From contig CAUYUJ010022537.1 of assembly GCA_963575745.1 (NCBI GenBank), positions 485,252 to 549,251 of the forward strand: a stretch of 64,000 bases of DNA, in the 5' to 3' direction. A program made the translations under genes and the position numbers. This document shows positions 10,436 through 20,455 of this stretch, one piece after another (position 1 is the stretch's first letter; each line of letters starts with the position of its first letter). The DNA is from Prorocentrum cordatum. Its lineage: Eukaryota; Sar; Dinophyceae; Prorocentrales; Prorocentraceae. The notes under the pieces are model-generated. The model was not told the origin of the DNA. It saw only the letters and a program-made list of their open reading frames with translations, and ran no database searches.

Positions 10436-10894
10436 TTGTCCTGGTCCTGACAGGCCTTTGCGGGGCCCCTTGGGGCGACCGCGGGGGCTCCTTGAGTTTC
10501 TTGACGTGCGCGGCCGCCCGATTTCAGGCGCAAGGGAGTTGAGTTGCGTCGCCTGTTTCCTGCGTCGCGCGCGGGGCGGACTTCATGAGCACTGTGCCCA
10601 CAGAGCATCCTGCGCACGCCTGTGCTGCTGGCATCGAGGTTACAGATTGGAGGCCAAAGGTGCCGCGATCACTTCGGCGCCCCCTGTGAGTGGTCCGTCG
10701 GGACACGTACTCCACGAGCAAATGTCTTTTCCCGTTCGTCATCATCTGCTCTTGCCGCCCCCCTCGCCCCCTCCGCGTTGTTCTTGCCTTGCCCTGGTTC
10801 GCGTTCCTTCTTGTTATCCTTCTGCGTTTTGCGCGTGCGCCCTTGCTGCCACATGACCCGTCTGCCTCCCTGCATCTATGCATTGCGGGCGGCG
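10436..10894. other. No gene recognised
   Basis: Mixed sequence with no visible domain, repeat or inverted repeat. Confidence 0.45.
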
Positions 10895-11075
10895 CCCAGC
10901 CGACAAAAGAAAACGATTGCCCCGACAGAATCGGCCGACAAAAAACCAAACCTCCCCGACAAAAAACACACGCGACAAAAAAAAATCGGCCCGACAAAAT
11001 GGGCCGACAAAAAAAAAGAGGCGGCGCGACAAAAAAATCGGACCGACCCAGGAAAGTGTCGCGACAAATTCGTTC
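10895..11075. repeat. CCGACAAAAAA degenerate tandem repeat
   Basis: About ten copies of (G/C)CGACAAAAAA separated by 5-15 bp of mixed sequence. On the minus strand it reads TTTTTTGTCGG. A few inverted versions (TTTGTCGG) follow at 11160-11200. Confidence 0.75.
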
Positions 11076-11279
11076 CTGGCTGTCGCTGCCGAGCGGATTC
11101 AGTGTAAATTCACAGTTAGGATGCACCCCCCGGAAATTTTGTTCGACGGTCCGGGTGGGCATTTTGTCGGTCAGTTTGGTTGGGCTGTTTGTCGGGGCGG
11201 TCTGGTGCGTCCACGAGGTCGTGCCGCGTTCGCCGGGCGATTCGCGGTCCTAGCGGGTTCGCAGTAGCATTATGCGGCG

Positions 11280-11395
11280 AGGGGGGGGTGGGGGGACATG
11301 GCGGCGCGGTGGGGGAGGGAGAGGAGGGGGGGGGAAATTTGCAGGAGGAGGAGGAGGAATAATATGAGGAGGAGGAAGAGGGCGAGGGGACACGG
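11280..11395. repeat. Purine-rich GGA/GGGG low complexity
   Basis: Almost uninterrupted G and A on the plus strand, with GGAGGAGGAGGAGGA inside. Confidence 0.9.
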
Positions 11396-11429
11396 TGGCG
11401 GGCACCCCCGCCTTCTTCTTGCTTGGTCC

Positions 11430-11725
11430 AGCCCTTCTGGGGGGGCGTCGTTCCCATAGGGAGCTCCACCGCAGATTTCGGCGGCACGGTCCACATGGCG
11501 GCGCCGCGCCATGTGGGCGCAGACTTGACACGGTCCGTGGCATCACGTGGAGTTCGAGGGGAGGCCCAGCGGCAGGGCCCACATGGCGGCGCCGCCTTGT
11601 TTAAGCGCACGCATCATCACGGTTCGTGGCCCCGCAGGGAGTTCCACCGAAGACTCCAGTGGCAAGGTCCACATGGCGGCGCCGCTCCAGTTGGGCGTGC
11701 ACTTCACACGCGGAAGTGGCGTTGC
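11430..11725 (+). repeat. 90-bp satellite family, block 2
   Basis: Three to four diverged units with GTCCACATGGCGGCGCCGC, GGAGTTCCACCGAAG and CCCAGTGGCAAGGTCC. No tail module is present; it passes into the GTTAACAAATCGT repeat. Confidence 0.75.
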
Positions 11726-11764
11726 GACGCGCGGAGGTGGCATTGCCACCCCGCCTCCGCCGGA

Positions 11765-11840
11765 AACAATGTTAACAAATCGTGCGGCCAACAGCTCCGC
11801 TGACGGTGTTAACAAATCGTGTAGCGCCCAGTCTGTTCCA
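11765..11840 (+). repeat. GTTAACAAATCGTG repeat, block 1
   Basis: Two copies of GTTAACAAATCGTG about 45 bp apart, with GCTGACG between. The larger block is at 12968-13165. Confidence 0.75.
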
Positions 11841-11984
11841 GACCAACAAATTCTTGACGCTTCGCGTATCCCCAACAGCCCATGCAGTAACGATGCCCAG
11901 GCGAATGGGGGTGATCAGGGAAGTGGGGGGCATACAGAATAACAAAAGGCTGGGGAACCCGTCTTACCCAAGACGGCGAGGATG

Positions 11985-12150
11985 GAGGATGAATCGGAGG
12001 ACGATGAGGAGGAGGAACTCAAGGAGGAAAAGGGGGAGCGGGAGGAGGGTAGAGGGAGGAAGAGCAATAGGCGGATGAGGAGGAGGAGGAGGAGGAGCAG
12101 GAGCAGGACGAGAATGAAAAGGAGGACGAGGAAAAGGGCGAGCAGAATGG
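11985..12150. repeat. Purine-rich GGA/GAG low complexity
   Basis: Degenerate GAGGAGGAGGA sequence that runs directly into the next CTTGGGGCC tract. This GGA-to-CTTGGGGCC junction recurs at 41.97 and 43.11 kb. Confidence 0.85.
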
Positions 12151-12845
12151 CCAGAGGCCTCTTGGATGCCTCTCGGAGTCTCTTCGGGGGTCTCTTGGGG
12201 GCGTCCTGAAGGCCTCTTAGGGCGTCTTGGGAGCGTCTCGGCGGTCCCGGAGGCCTCTTGGGGCGTCTTGGGTGCCCTGGGGAGCCTCTCGGGGACCTCT
12301 TGGGGCCATGTTGGGGCCATCTTGGGGCCATCTTGGGGCCATCTTGGCGCCTTTTGGGGCCTCCTTGGCGCTTCTTAGGGCCATCTTGGAGGCGATCGAT
12401 CAAAGAAGAGAGTGGGGTTAATTAGGCCTGCCCCTCTAGATCCTCTAAAATCGCCTCTTGGGCTCATCTCGAGGCGCTCTTGGAGCGCTCTTGGGCGCTC
12501 TTGGGGCCGTCTTGAGGCCATCTTGGGCCCCTCTTGGGGCTATCTCGGGCCCTCTTGGAGCCATCTTGAGGCCTCGGAAGGCCATCGGAAGCGAAAGGGT
12601 GAGAAAGCAACGCGCATTGATGTTCCTTCGGTTTTTGAAGGATTTGGGCCTCTTGGAGGCCTCCTGGGGGACCTAGCTGGCCTCTCGGAGCCGTCCTGGG
12701 GCGGTTTTCGGGCCTACTGGAGCATCTTCGGAGCCGTCTTGAGGCATCTGAGGCTAGCTTCTTGAGCAATCTTGGAGCTCATATTGGGCTCCCCGAGGCG
12801 CTCTTGGAGCCATCTTGGGCCATCTTGGACGCTCCAACTACCAGC
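12150..12845 (+). repeat. CTTGGGGCC satellite, tract 2
   Basis: Variants of CTTGGGGCCATCTTGGGG. It is interrupted near 12400-12450 and by an AT-rich anchor-like island near 12570-12650 that contains GGAAGCGAAAGGG and GAAAGCAACGC. Confidence 0.85.
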
Positions 12846-12967
12846 GAAACCTCCCGTCCAGGTCCAGTGGAGGGGGTAGGGGGAGGGGTAAACCCCTCCC
12901 CCAAGGGGAAGAAAGGGGGTTGGAAGAGGAAACTCCCCAAACCACCTACGCCCAGAGGGCTGGTGGG

Positions 12968-13165
12968 ACTGCGCGGCGCCCAGGTTGTTACCACATCGTG
13001 CGGCGCCCAGGTGTTCGCACATCGTTTCGCGCCCAGGGTGTTAACAAATCGTGCCGCCAAAAACCCCGCAGACGGTGTTAACAAATCCTCTGGCCAAGAA
13101 CACCGCAGACGGTCTTCACAAATCGTGCGCCGCCCCGCATGCGGTCTTCACAAATCGCGCGGCTA
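12968..13165 (+). repeat. GTTAACAAATCGTG tandem repeat, block 2
   Basis: Five to six diverged ~38-bp units of GCAGACGGTGTTAACAAATC plus a CGTGCGGCC word. A separate 22-bp palindrome, GGGGAGGGGT and ACCCCTCCCC, lies just upstream at about 12885-12906. Confidence 0.8.
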
Positions 13166-13345
13166 CAAACCCAGCGCGCGGTTCGTGGACCCACAGGGGG
13201 GTCCACCGAAGGCCCCAGTAGCATCGTCCACATGGCGGCGCCACGTCACATGGACGCACCCCTCACACGGTCCGCGGCCCCACATGGAGCCCCCAGTTGT
13301 ATATGGTTGGGTTTTTCGCCAGGCTACATTGTTTTTTTTTTTTTT
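13165..13345 (+). repeat. 90-bp satellite family, block 3, with tail
   Basis: One and a half units (GGGGGGTCCACCGAAGGCCC, CCCCTCACACGG) followed by the tail TATATGGTTGGGTTTTTCGC and CAGGCTA. Confidence 0.75.
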
Positions 13346-14837
13346 GGTTTGGTGGCTGGGCGTTTCTTATCCGCGTTGTTGGGTTAGCCTGGTGGTAAGG
13401 GGCCCAGGGAAACAATTGTTAGGAACAGTTGAGGTTCCGCAGTGTTGTGGCGGATGATGAAGGCAACCTGCGGCATGACATTCGAGACATCAGAACCGCG
13501 ATTCAATTGTCCAGGAAACTCGTTTTGGACAGTTGCGTTTTCACATCAGTTTTTTTTGTTGCTGACATGTGGTAGACGCATGGTTTCGGACAGTTGAGGT
13601 TTGATGAAATGTCATTGGGTGCATTGGTGCACATGCTAATTTGCACACTGGCCCCGCATTGTCCCAGGTGTTGTGCTTGATAAAGGGGGGCATCGTGGCG
13701 CGTCCTCGCGTGGCCCTGCGTTCGTTTTCCGTCATTTTGAGGCCGTTCGGGGCCGTCATATGGGCCCCGTTGAGGACCTCGTTGGAAGTTTTTTGGGGCG
13801 CTCGGAGCAATCTCGCGGCCCATCCGAAAATGCGGAAAACAAACGCGACAGATTTTTCAAACGTGGACACAAACGATGAAACATGCATGGCGTCGGCTTC
13901 TGTGGACCAGCGCGGGGGCCGCCCTTGCGGAGCTCTTGGGCCGCCTGGGCGGCCGCGGGTTGAGTGCTTTTCCTATTCGCGGACTCCTTTCGAGACCGCC
14001 TGTGGGCGTCGTTTGATAATCTATGATGATTTATGGGCCGTCTCGGGGCCCTCTCCGACAATCGGGCGGTCTTCTGAGGGGTCGTTGGCCGTCTCGGAGT
14101 GGTCTTTGGGGACCTCGAAGGCCGCCCTGGGGCGCCAGGGAGCCCGAAAGGTGCGGACCTCCACATCTTGAATATAATCAAGGATAGATCAATAGTATTT
14201 GTCTTTCGGTGCTGTGGTGGGGGCCCTCGGATATCCTTGCGCGCGTTTGCGCCGCCTCGTGCGTCCTTCGTGGGTCTTGTCGGTGCGGAATCAAAGGATT
14301 AGCTGGTCGCGGCGCGCCTTCTGGGATCCCCAAGGGGCCGTCGCGATGTCTTCCTGCGCCGCCTCGGGGCCACGCGCGGCCGTCTCGGGGCCCGCTTTGG
14401 AACTTGTCGGGCAGCGTAGGGCCAACATTGGATTGGGACGCGCGGGGGTTGAAACGATCAAACAGATGGTTGTTGAGACGGGGCGGCTGTTGTGTCACTT
14501 ATGCACGGCCGTGGCCTCGATGACACTAACCAGACGCATTGCGCGCGCCAAACGGGGTGCGATTGCATATCCTGTCGAACTGCAAGTACGTCATACGCCT
14601 TAGAGAACGTTGGAAATAATCCCAAATGGAAGCGCGAAGCGTTTTCACGCGCCTCTGCGTGCGAAAGCATGGTGGCGGCCTTCCTTTCCTTCCCCTCCGA
14701 CCCCCTTCCCCCCCTCGCCGCGCTCTACTCTGCGCCCCCCCGCTGCGCCTCCGGCCCCCGCCCCGCCAAACCCTCCGCTCCTGCCCCCCCCCGCCGCCCC
14801 CGGCGCCCCCCCCCCTCTGTTGCAATTTTGGATCCGA
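13346..14837. other. No gene recognised; decayed CTTGGGGCC-like sequence
   Basis: Contains scattered GGGCCGTC and CTCGGGGCC words at 13730-14440 that look like an old CTTGGGGCC tract, and a pyrimidine-rich segment at 14680-14820. No domain is visible. Confidence 0.5.
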
Positions 14838-14866
14838 CCATTCTGGCTCAAGTATTCTGGCTCCAC
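14838..14866 (+). other. Candidate tandem relic of the dinoflagellate spliced leader
   Basis: CCATTCTGGCTCAAG (14838-14852) matches the 3' 15 nt of the dinoflagellate spliced leader, as I remember it, at 14 of 15 positions. It is followed directly by TATTCTGGCTCCA, a second poorer match. Tandem decayed leaders are the known signature of genes re-inserted from trans-spliced mRNA. No coding region is recognisable downstream, so this may be a remnant of a retrocopy. Confidence 0.45.
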
Positions 14867-16562
14867 AGAACCCTCTGCGTCGACGTCGTCTCCGCGGTGG
14901 GTCGACGCCCAGTGCGCAGGCTGCGCTGGCGCGCGCTGTCGGCCCTTCGGAACGCGCGCAGGCCCGCGGAGGCGCGCTCCCGCCTTTGCGGCGTGCGCGC
15001 GTGCGCGCGCGAGCGGGCTTTCAATCCCTTCGTTGTGCGTCGCGTCTTGCGCTAATCTGCGCGGCGCGGACGTGCGCGGTCGACTGCGCCGCTTCTTGCG
15101 CCGCGCGGCGACGAGAGGATGTGTTTTTTTGTTGTCGCCGCCGTTCGAGGCGCCCATCAATTCCTGGCCGCTGCTCTTGAGTTCTGACCGTTCCCAGCGA
15201 GGGTGCCCAGCCTCATAGCTGACTGTTGGCGGTCGCGCTTCGACGCGCGATGCGTTTTTAGCGCGCCCTGAAAACCAGCGCCCGTTGCAATCCGATTCCA
15301 TACCTCGCTGTTTTTTTTCCAGCTTGGGCTTGCGTTCGCGCCTTGCCGTGCGCGGGCGGCCCTACTCGCGTGATCGCGTCGCTTTGGATGCGCGGCGCGG
15401 TTTTCATTATGGTTTTGCGACCCCAAGAACTTTCAGAAGTGCGCCTGGCGACCTGCAAATTTGCACAGCCAGTTGCCATCGCGCCGCGACTTCTGGCGAT
15501 GCCATCGCCCTCGAACGTGCGCGCGCGCACGTGCGAGCCACTGGTTGTGGGTTAGCGCGCGCAGGCACGCGCATCGCGTTGGCTTGTGCAGTTTGCGTTC
15601 ATCATGCGGTTGCGCGCTGTAGTGCCGCGTGGGGTTCGCGCGTGGTTGCGCGACCTCCAATGTGTCATTGAACGTAATGGCGCCTTTGATGTCGCTGTCG
15701 CAATGATACTTGCTCCAAGGTGTTTGTTCGATGTAGCACCGCTGCCGCTGTCTTTGGCGCAGCGGTTCCTCATCGCAGCGTCGCGATTGGCAGGCAATTC
15801 GGTCCGCGCCCTTTCGCGCCAAACGCTGTGATCGTGGTGCCCATCGGGGCTTCAGTCTGCAGCGAGGAGCATCGCGCGGGCGCTCGCGTTTTCGCGTTCA
15901 GTCAGCCGCGATTGGTCCAACGCTATACCGAGCATTTTGCGATTAAACGTTTAATTTTTTGAATTGCGTTTTGTCGTCAAAAGCTTCGCCAGTAGAATGG
16001 CACTGACAAGGTAGACCAGCACCCCGCCCCTCGCTAGGATGGCCCGACCGCCAGATGGCCGCGCGTCCCAGATGTAGACCCGGCAGCGAGCGCGGCACCA
16101 CCTGGCGCTCCACGCCCTGGCTCGGAAGGCGCGCGCCGCCAATCCGCGAAACAGGGGGGCCGCGCCCCAGGTCGCCGGCGAGGAAGTTCGCGGCGTGCCC
16201 GGGCGGGTCCGAACGGAAGGCGTACGTCCCAGGCGGGGCCTGCTCCGCTTCCCATGCCAGGTTTGGCGCCGCAGGGGGCGCCCGTCGCACTTGGCCGCGT
16301 GCCTTGTTTTGCACTGCCGGGCCCCCGAACCTGTCCTCGTCGACGCGGCGCCGGGGAATGGCGGCGCCGAGGGCGCTCGGGAACTGCGGGCTTGCCTGCG
16401 GAGCGAAGTGAACCCCACCCTCCCCCTCAGAAATCGTGGGGGGCAGGGGTAGGGTTCGCATGTGGCCCCCTAGGTCGCGCGCGCGGGGCTGTGGGCCAGG
16501 CACACTTGCGGCAAGGCCCGCTTCGCATGGACGTGCACGGCCTAATTTCAGCCACGCGCAGA
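14867..16562. other. No gene recognised
   Basis: Unique-looking sequence rich in CGCGC words. An open minus frame at 15943-16503 reads mixed sequence such as AWEAEQAPPGTYAFRSDPPG and could be an exon, but I recognise nothing in it. Confidence 0.4.
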
Positions 16563-16702
16563 GGGGGGTGGGGGGAGGGGGGAGGGCTTCTTAGAAGCAC
16601 CCCTGCTTCTTAGAAGGCGCGGGCCTTATCTATAGATGTAAGGCCTGCGCCTTCTAAGAAGCAGCCTGCTTCTAAGAAGCCCTCCCCCCTCCCCCCACCC
16701 CC
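16563..16702. mobile_element. Foldback element J
   Basis: A near-complete inverted repeat. The left arm has GGGGGGTGGGGGGAGGG, GGGCTTCTTAGAAGC and GGCCTTA; the right arm mirrors it with TAAGGCC, GCTTCTAAGAAGCCC and CCCTCCCCCCACCCCC. The arms are about 65 bp. The flanks GCCACGCGCAGAG and TTGTGCGCGCCGCCAA also occur around 39.83-40.13 kb, where only a short relic of the arms is left. Confidence 0.8.
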
Positions 16703-16803
16703 TTGTGCGCGCCGCCAATGATGGTCTTGCTCTTCCAGGTCGCGCAGGTAGGGGGGCCGAGCTCGACGTCGTTGGGGGCAGCGCGTCCGCGGGCGCGCAG
16801 CTC

Positions 16804-16964
16804 TCAGGAGGGGAAAAAACACACAGACATAATTCATCGTCGATTCTCAAGAAAACATAGGAAAATATGGGAATTGGGGGGCAGACAAAAACCCAGAAAA
16901 TATACGAAAATATGGGGGATTGTTTTATTTGTGTGTATCTATGTGTGTGTCCCAGGACCCTTCA
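16804..16964. mobile_element. MITE-C, copy 1
   Basis: Begins TCAGGAGGGGAAAAAACACA and ends GTGTGTCCCAGGACCCTTCA, with AAAATATGGGAA repeats inside. It is far more AT-rich than its surroundings. AGCTC is present on both sides (16799-16803 and 16965-16969), a 5-bp target-site duplication. It supplies the stop codon of the minus-strand frame to its right. Confidence 0.85.
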
Positions 16965-17919
16965 AGCTCGTCCTTCCAGCATCGGTTTCAGCGCCACCTG
17001 CAGCGCGCCCCCCCAGCGACGAGCGGTCTTTCGGCTGGCTGCTAACTGCTAACAGCTGTCTGGCTTGACCAGAAACCCATGCCCCTGCTTCAGCGCAGCA
17101 GCTCTTGCCGCGGTCGTCGCACCATATGACAGCATTCCGCAGGCGCTTGCATGTCTCGAAGCGGACGTCGTCGCCCCGGAGCCCAGGGGGATCGAGGGCA
17201 ATCCCAGGCAACGAGGCGCTTGGGCGATCGATATGCCAGGAGGTTGCGCCCTGAGGTGGAGAACCCTCCGCCGATGCACGCCACGGTCGGCGCAATTCGG
17301 CTGGCTCGCGCAGTCCAACGTCAGAGCCAGTCAGGGCGATCGACAGGGCACATGCGGCGCAGTCCTCGCCTCTCAGCGCCTCCAGGTTGAGCGGGTTCCC
17401 GCAGAGGTCCATCTCCCCCCAAGTGGTCGGGTAGCCCGCCTGCTTGGCCGCTTGTTGGTGGTGGGACACCGCAACCATGCGCCCTGCAGCACGCAGCAGG
17501 TCTTCGATCCGGCCGTGGAACGTTCTGAAGCCTTTGGACTGCACCCCATGGTCGGCCACGAACCTGTCGCGGATGGGCAGCCGCAGTTCGTTCCAGGGAT
17601 CGCAGAAGGCCTCCCACACATCCCCGGTGGGGCCAGGCCTGCCATAGGCGTACAAGAGCACCCTAGATTCGCGGATCATGATGAGCATGATGGCCAGCAG
17701 TTTTGTGCCCCAGACAAAGCTGAGGGGCTTCTTTTCGGGCCCTTGGTGAGCTGGCTCCTCAGCTGTCCCCATCCGTCCGCGGGTTCCCTTGGCTGGCCCT
17801 GAGGTGGTCGGCAGTGGGCTGGCCCGTGTGGCGCTGACAGTGACTAGTGGAGCGGCTCCAGCACGCTGGTGGCTGCCGTGGCGCGCCGTGGGGGGCGGAG
17901 TCTTTCTTTTCTGCGCCAT
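16965..17919 (-). CDS. Hypothetical protein, minus strand, C-terminus truncated by MITE-C
   Basis: A long, compositionally mixed frame starting MAQKRKTPPPTAR. It contains KKPLSFVWGTKLLAIMLIMI (a short hydrophobic helix near residues 66-85), PWNELRLPIRDRFVADHG, FHGRIEDLLRAAGRMVAVSH and CGNPLNLEALRGEDCAACAL. I do not recognise a family. The frame ends inside MITE-C, so the natural C-terminus is lost or lies beyond an intron. It lies downstream of the helicase fragment on the same strand and could belong to the same broken gene, but nothing proves it. Confidence 0.4.
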
Positions 17920-18453
17920 CGGTTAGTAGCACCCCTCAGCTTCGGCTCTGGTGGGAGCTGCTCCTCCAACGGTGCAGCACCCAGGTCCTCGCTCTGTCGC
18001 CAGCCTGCCAGGTGCAACGGCACTGCCCAGGTCGCGGTGTAGACGTAGCTCGCACGGTCAAGACCCAGCTCCAGGTCGCACAGGATGTCGTCGTGATTTG
18101 GTAGATTCTTGCGTTGGCCCGCCGGGTCCCACGGCACGTCGCCTGGGCCGGATGCGCGCGGGTGGAGGCTCGTGACACAGAAAAGCACAGGGGCAAACCT
18201 TCGGTCCATCAGTAGCCCGGCCGCAGCGGTCTGTAGTCCTCCGCCAGGCAGGGTCCCAGCTATAGCTGTCTGACAAGGGGGGAATCGAACAGGGTGGCGA
18301 AGCCGAGCTGCTGCCGCTCACGTGTCTTGGCGAGCTTCCCACTCCTGGCCTTGAGCGTCGCGTCCGCTGCCATCGCATCACAGTTGTCGGCGGTGGTCTC
18401 GTCGGACACAGAGGCCCCACGCAGCGACGCTAGGCGAAGCCCAGGGCCCTCGA
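17920..18453 (-). other. Minus-strand coding-like spacer between helicase fragment and hypothetical protein
   Basis: Two overlapping minus frames with mixed composition (for example DDILCDLELGLDRASYVYTA at about 18110-18050). Frame changes are needed to join them to either neighbour. This could be intron plus exon, or decayed coding sequence. Confidence 0.35.
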
Positions 18454-18787
18454 TTAGCACGCGCCTGTTGCCTGCGCGCCGGGCTCCGCTAGCTGCATCC
18501 AGATGCCCGCCTCCACGCCCCAGGCGGCCAGGATATGTAGCTGCGAGGCCGCGGTGAACAACGCTCCATTGCCCACGATGACTACGCCGTCCTTGGACCT
18601 GGTGTATGCAACGTTAAGCCAATGTCGGTCGTCAATGAAGCCCCAGGTGTGGCTGCTATTGGCCCGGGTGGTCGCGATAATGACCAGGTCAGCTTCGTCC
18701 CCTTGGATGGAGTCGATGGTCCTGATCTTGATGAGGCCAGCTTGGAAGTGCCTGGGGCACCTGCTCTCAAGCCCTGGGAAGGTCAAC
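18454..18787 (-). pseudogene. UPF1-like superfamily 1 helicase, C-terminal RecA fragment
   Basis: On the minus strand the sequence reads TIDSIQGDEADLVIIATTR (helicase motif V region) and, about 15 residues on, GFIDDRHWLNVAYTRSKDGV with VIVGN (motif VI region: RxNVAxTR then a hydrophobic strand and GN). This order is characteristic of the second RecA domain of UPF1/SMG-type helicases, which translocate on RNA or DNA using ATP. Motifs I to IV are absent: upstream on this strand the frame enters MITE-B and then MITE-C. The codons run on to a stop at 18454. A bona fide exon of a gene with MITE-containing introns is the alternative to a pseudogene. Confidence 0.65.
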
Positions 18788-18789
18788 CC

Positions 18790-19050
18790 GGAGCCGTTGG
18801 TCGCCGTGGCTCCTTGCCGGAAGACCTTCTCTGGGTAGTCGAAGGCCAGACTGTCAGATTGGATTGGGCCCCAAGGGCCAATCTGGCCTGGCCAAGCTGG
18901 ACGATTTGGGTGATTCGCCAGACTGGATTCGCGCTGGCTCCCTTGCCAGATTGCCCCCGCTTGCCAGATTGGGCCTGCCAGATTGGCGCCAGATTGGCTT
19001 CGACTACCCAGGGAGCCGTTGGTCGCCGTGGCTCCTTGCCGGAAGACCTT
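18790..19050. repeat. 39-bp direct repeats bracketing MITE-B
   Basis: An identical 39-bp word, starting GGAGCCGTTGGTCGCCG and ending CCGGAAGACCTT, lies at 18790-18828 and 19012-19050. The right copy abuts the MITE end; the left copy is 2 bp away. On the minus strand both encode the same 13 residues, KVFRQGATATNGS. Confidence 0.9.
18831..19011. mobile_element. MITE-B, copy 1
   Basis: Terminal inverted repeats CTGGGTAGTCGAAG and CTTCGACTACCCAG. The interior is built of CCAGATTGG and GCCAATCTGGCC words. It lies in the path of the minus-strand helicase frame. It has no 5-bp target duplication here, only the 39-bp repeats. Confidence 0.9.
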
Positions 19051-19091
19051 ATCTGATCGGCGGCATTGGCGAGGAGCTACACACATGTTTT

Positions 19092-19254
19092 TCAGGAGGA
19101 AAAGAAACACACAAACACAATTAATCCTCGATTCCCCGGAAAATCTGGGAAAATATGGGAAGTGGGGGGGAAGACAGAAACCCTGAAAATATGGGAAAAT
19201 ATGGGGAATATTTTTATTTGTGTGTATTTATTTGTGTGTCCTGGGGCCCCTTCA
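19092..19254. mobile_element. MITE-C, copy 2
   Basis: Begins TCAGGAGGAAAAGAAACACA and ends CTGGGGCCCCTTCA. No clear target-site duplication is visible. Confidence 0.85.
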
Positions 19255-19317
19255 GCTTTGCTCTGGCTGTGGCTCTCGCCATCTCCGGCTCTCCCGGGTG
19301 CCGAGCCCGCGGCGGGC

Positions 19318-19492
19318 CCACATTGTGTCTGCGGCAGGTCCGGAAGGGAGTGGCGCACCTTGTGTCTGCGGCGGGTCCAGAAGGGAGGGCGCACCTTGTG
19401 TCTGCGGCAGGTCCAGAAGGGAGGGCGCACTTGTGTCTGCGGCAGGTCCAGAAGGGAGGGCGCACTTGTGTCTGCGGCAGGTCCAGAAGCAC
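19318..19492 (+). repeat. ~36-bp minisatellite
   Basis: Five tandem copies of GTGTCTGCGGCAGGTCCAG followed by AAGGGAGGGCGCACTT. A lone related word sits at about 19706. Confidence 0.9.
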
Positions 19493-19866
19493 GTACGCAG
19501 AAGCCGTGCCATGACGGCACATCGGCAACAGTGCGATTCGTCAGAGTGAAACAGCATACTGTCGTACAGCGGCTTTCCACGTCTTGAAGCAGCCACTGTC
19601 TCTGCCCAGAGCGGCGGACAGACGATGTTCGTCTCCACCCACGGCCTTGATCGCATGCATTCTGGTTCTGTGCCCCCAAGAAACTCTTGGACGCCCTCGC
19701 TTTCGCAGGTCCAGAAGGGAGTGGCGTATCGTTTTTTTTCTTTGGGTCCGTCCTCTCCCTGCTGCTCTTGGCGGCCCTGGGAGGACTGGGGCGCTCTGGC
19801 AACAGCAGGAAGCCGACGCGACCGTCCAACGATGGCCGCACCGGCGGTGAAGCGTGTTTCCTGCGG
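19493..19866. other. No gene recognised
   Basis: Unique-looking sequence with short frames and no visible domain. Confidence 0.4.
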
Positions 19867-20065
19867 GCTGGGGGTGGGAGGAGGAGGAGGAGGAGGAGGA
19901 GGAGGAGGAGGAGGAGGAGGAGGAGGAAGAGGAGGAGGAGGAGGAGGCGGATGAGGGTGAGAGCGACAAGGAGGAGGACGGGAGGGGAAGGAGTAGGGGG
20001 AAGAAGAGGTGGAGGTGGAGGTGGAGGTGGAGGAGGAAAAGGAGGAGGAGGGGGATGATGATGAG
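19867..20065. repeat. (GGA)n array
   Basis: GGA triplets interrupted by GGATGAGGGTGAG and then GGTGGAGGTGGAGG variants. Glu- and Gly-rich frames through it are artefacts. Confidence 0.95.
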
Positions 20066-20264
20066 GAAACGGAATGGGAGGGAGAGCACGGGGATAAGTA
20101 TGAAAAGAGAGAGTACGAAGGATGGACAAGAAGGAAAAGAAATAGGAAGGATGAGGACGAGGAGGAAGAGAAGGAGAAGAGTGATAATCAACAGCAAGCG
20201 GAGGGTGGGAGGATGTGTCGTGGCCTGGAGCCCGGGCCGTCAACATTACAACGGTTTCGCCTCA

Positions 20265-20455
20265 TTACGGGTGGTGGTGGTGGTGTTTTTTGTTGTTGCG
20301 TGTGTGTGTGTGTGTGTTTGTGTGCGTGCGATGTGCGTGAGTGTGTGTTGTGGGTTGTGTGTGTTGTGTGTTGCGTGGTTTTGTGTGGTGTTGTGTGTGT
20401 TGTGTTTGTTGTGTTGGGTGTTGTGTGTTGTGTGTGCGTGTGTTCTGGGGGTGGC
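20265..20455 (+). repeat. GT-rich low complexity
   Basis: GTGTGTGTGT passing into TTGTGTGTTGTG variants. There is strong strand asymmetry, with almost no C or A. Confidence 0.9.
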
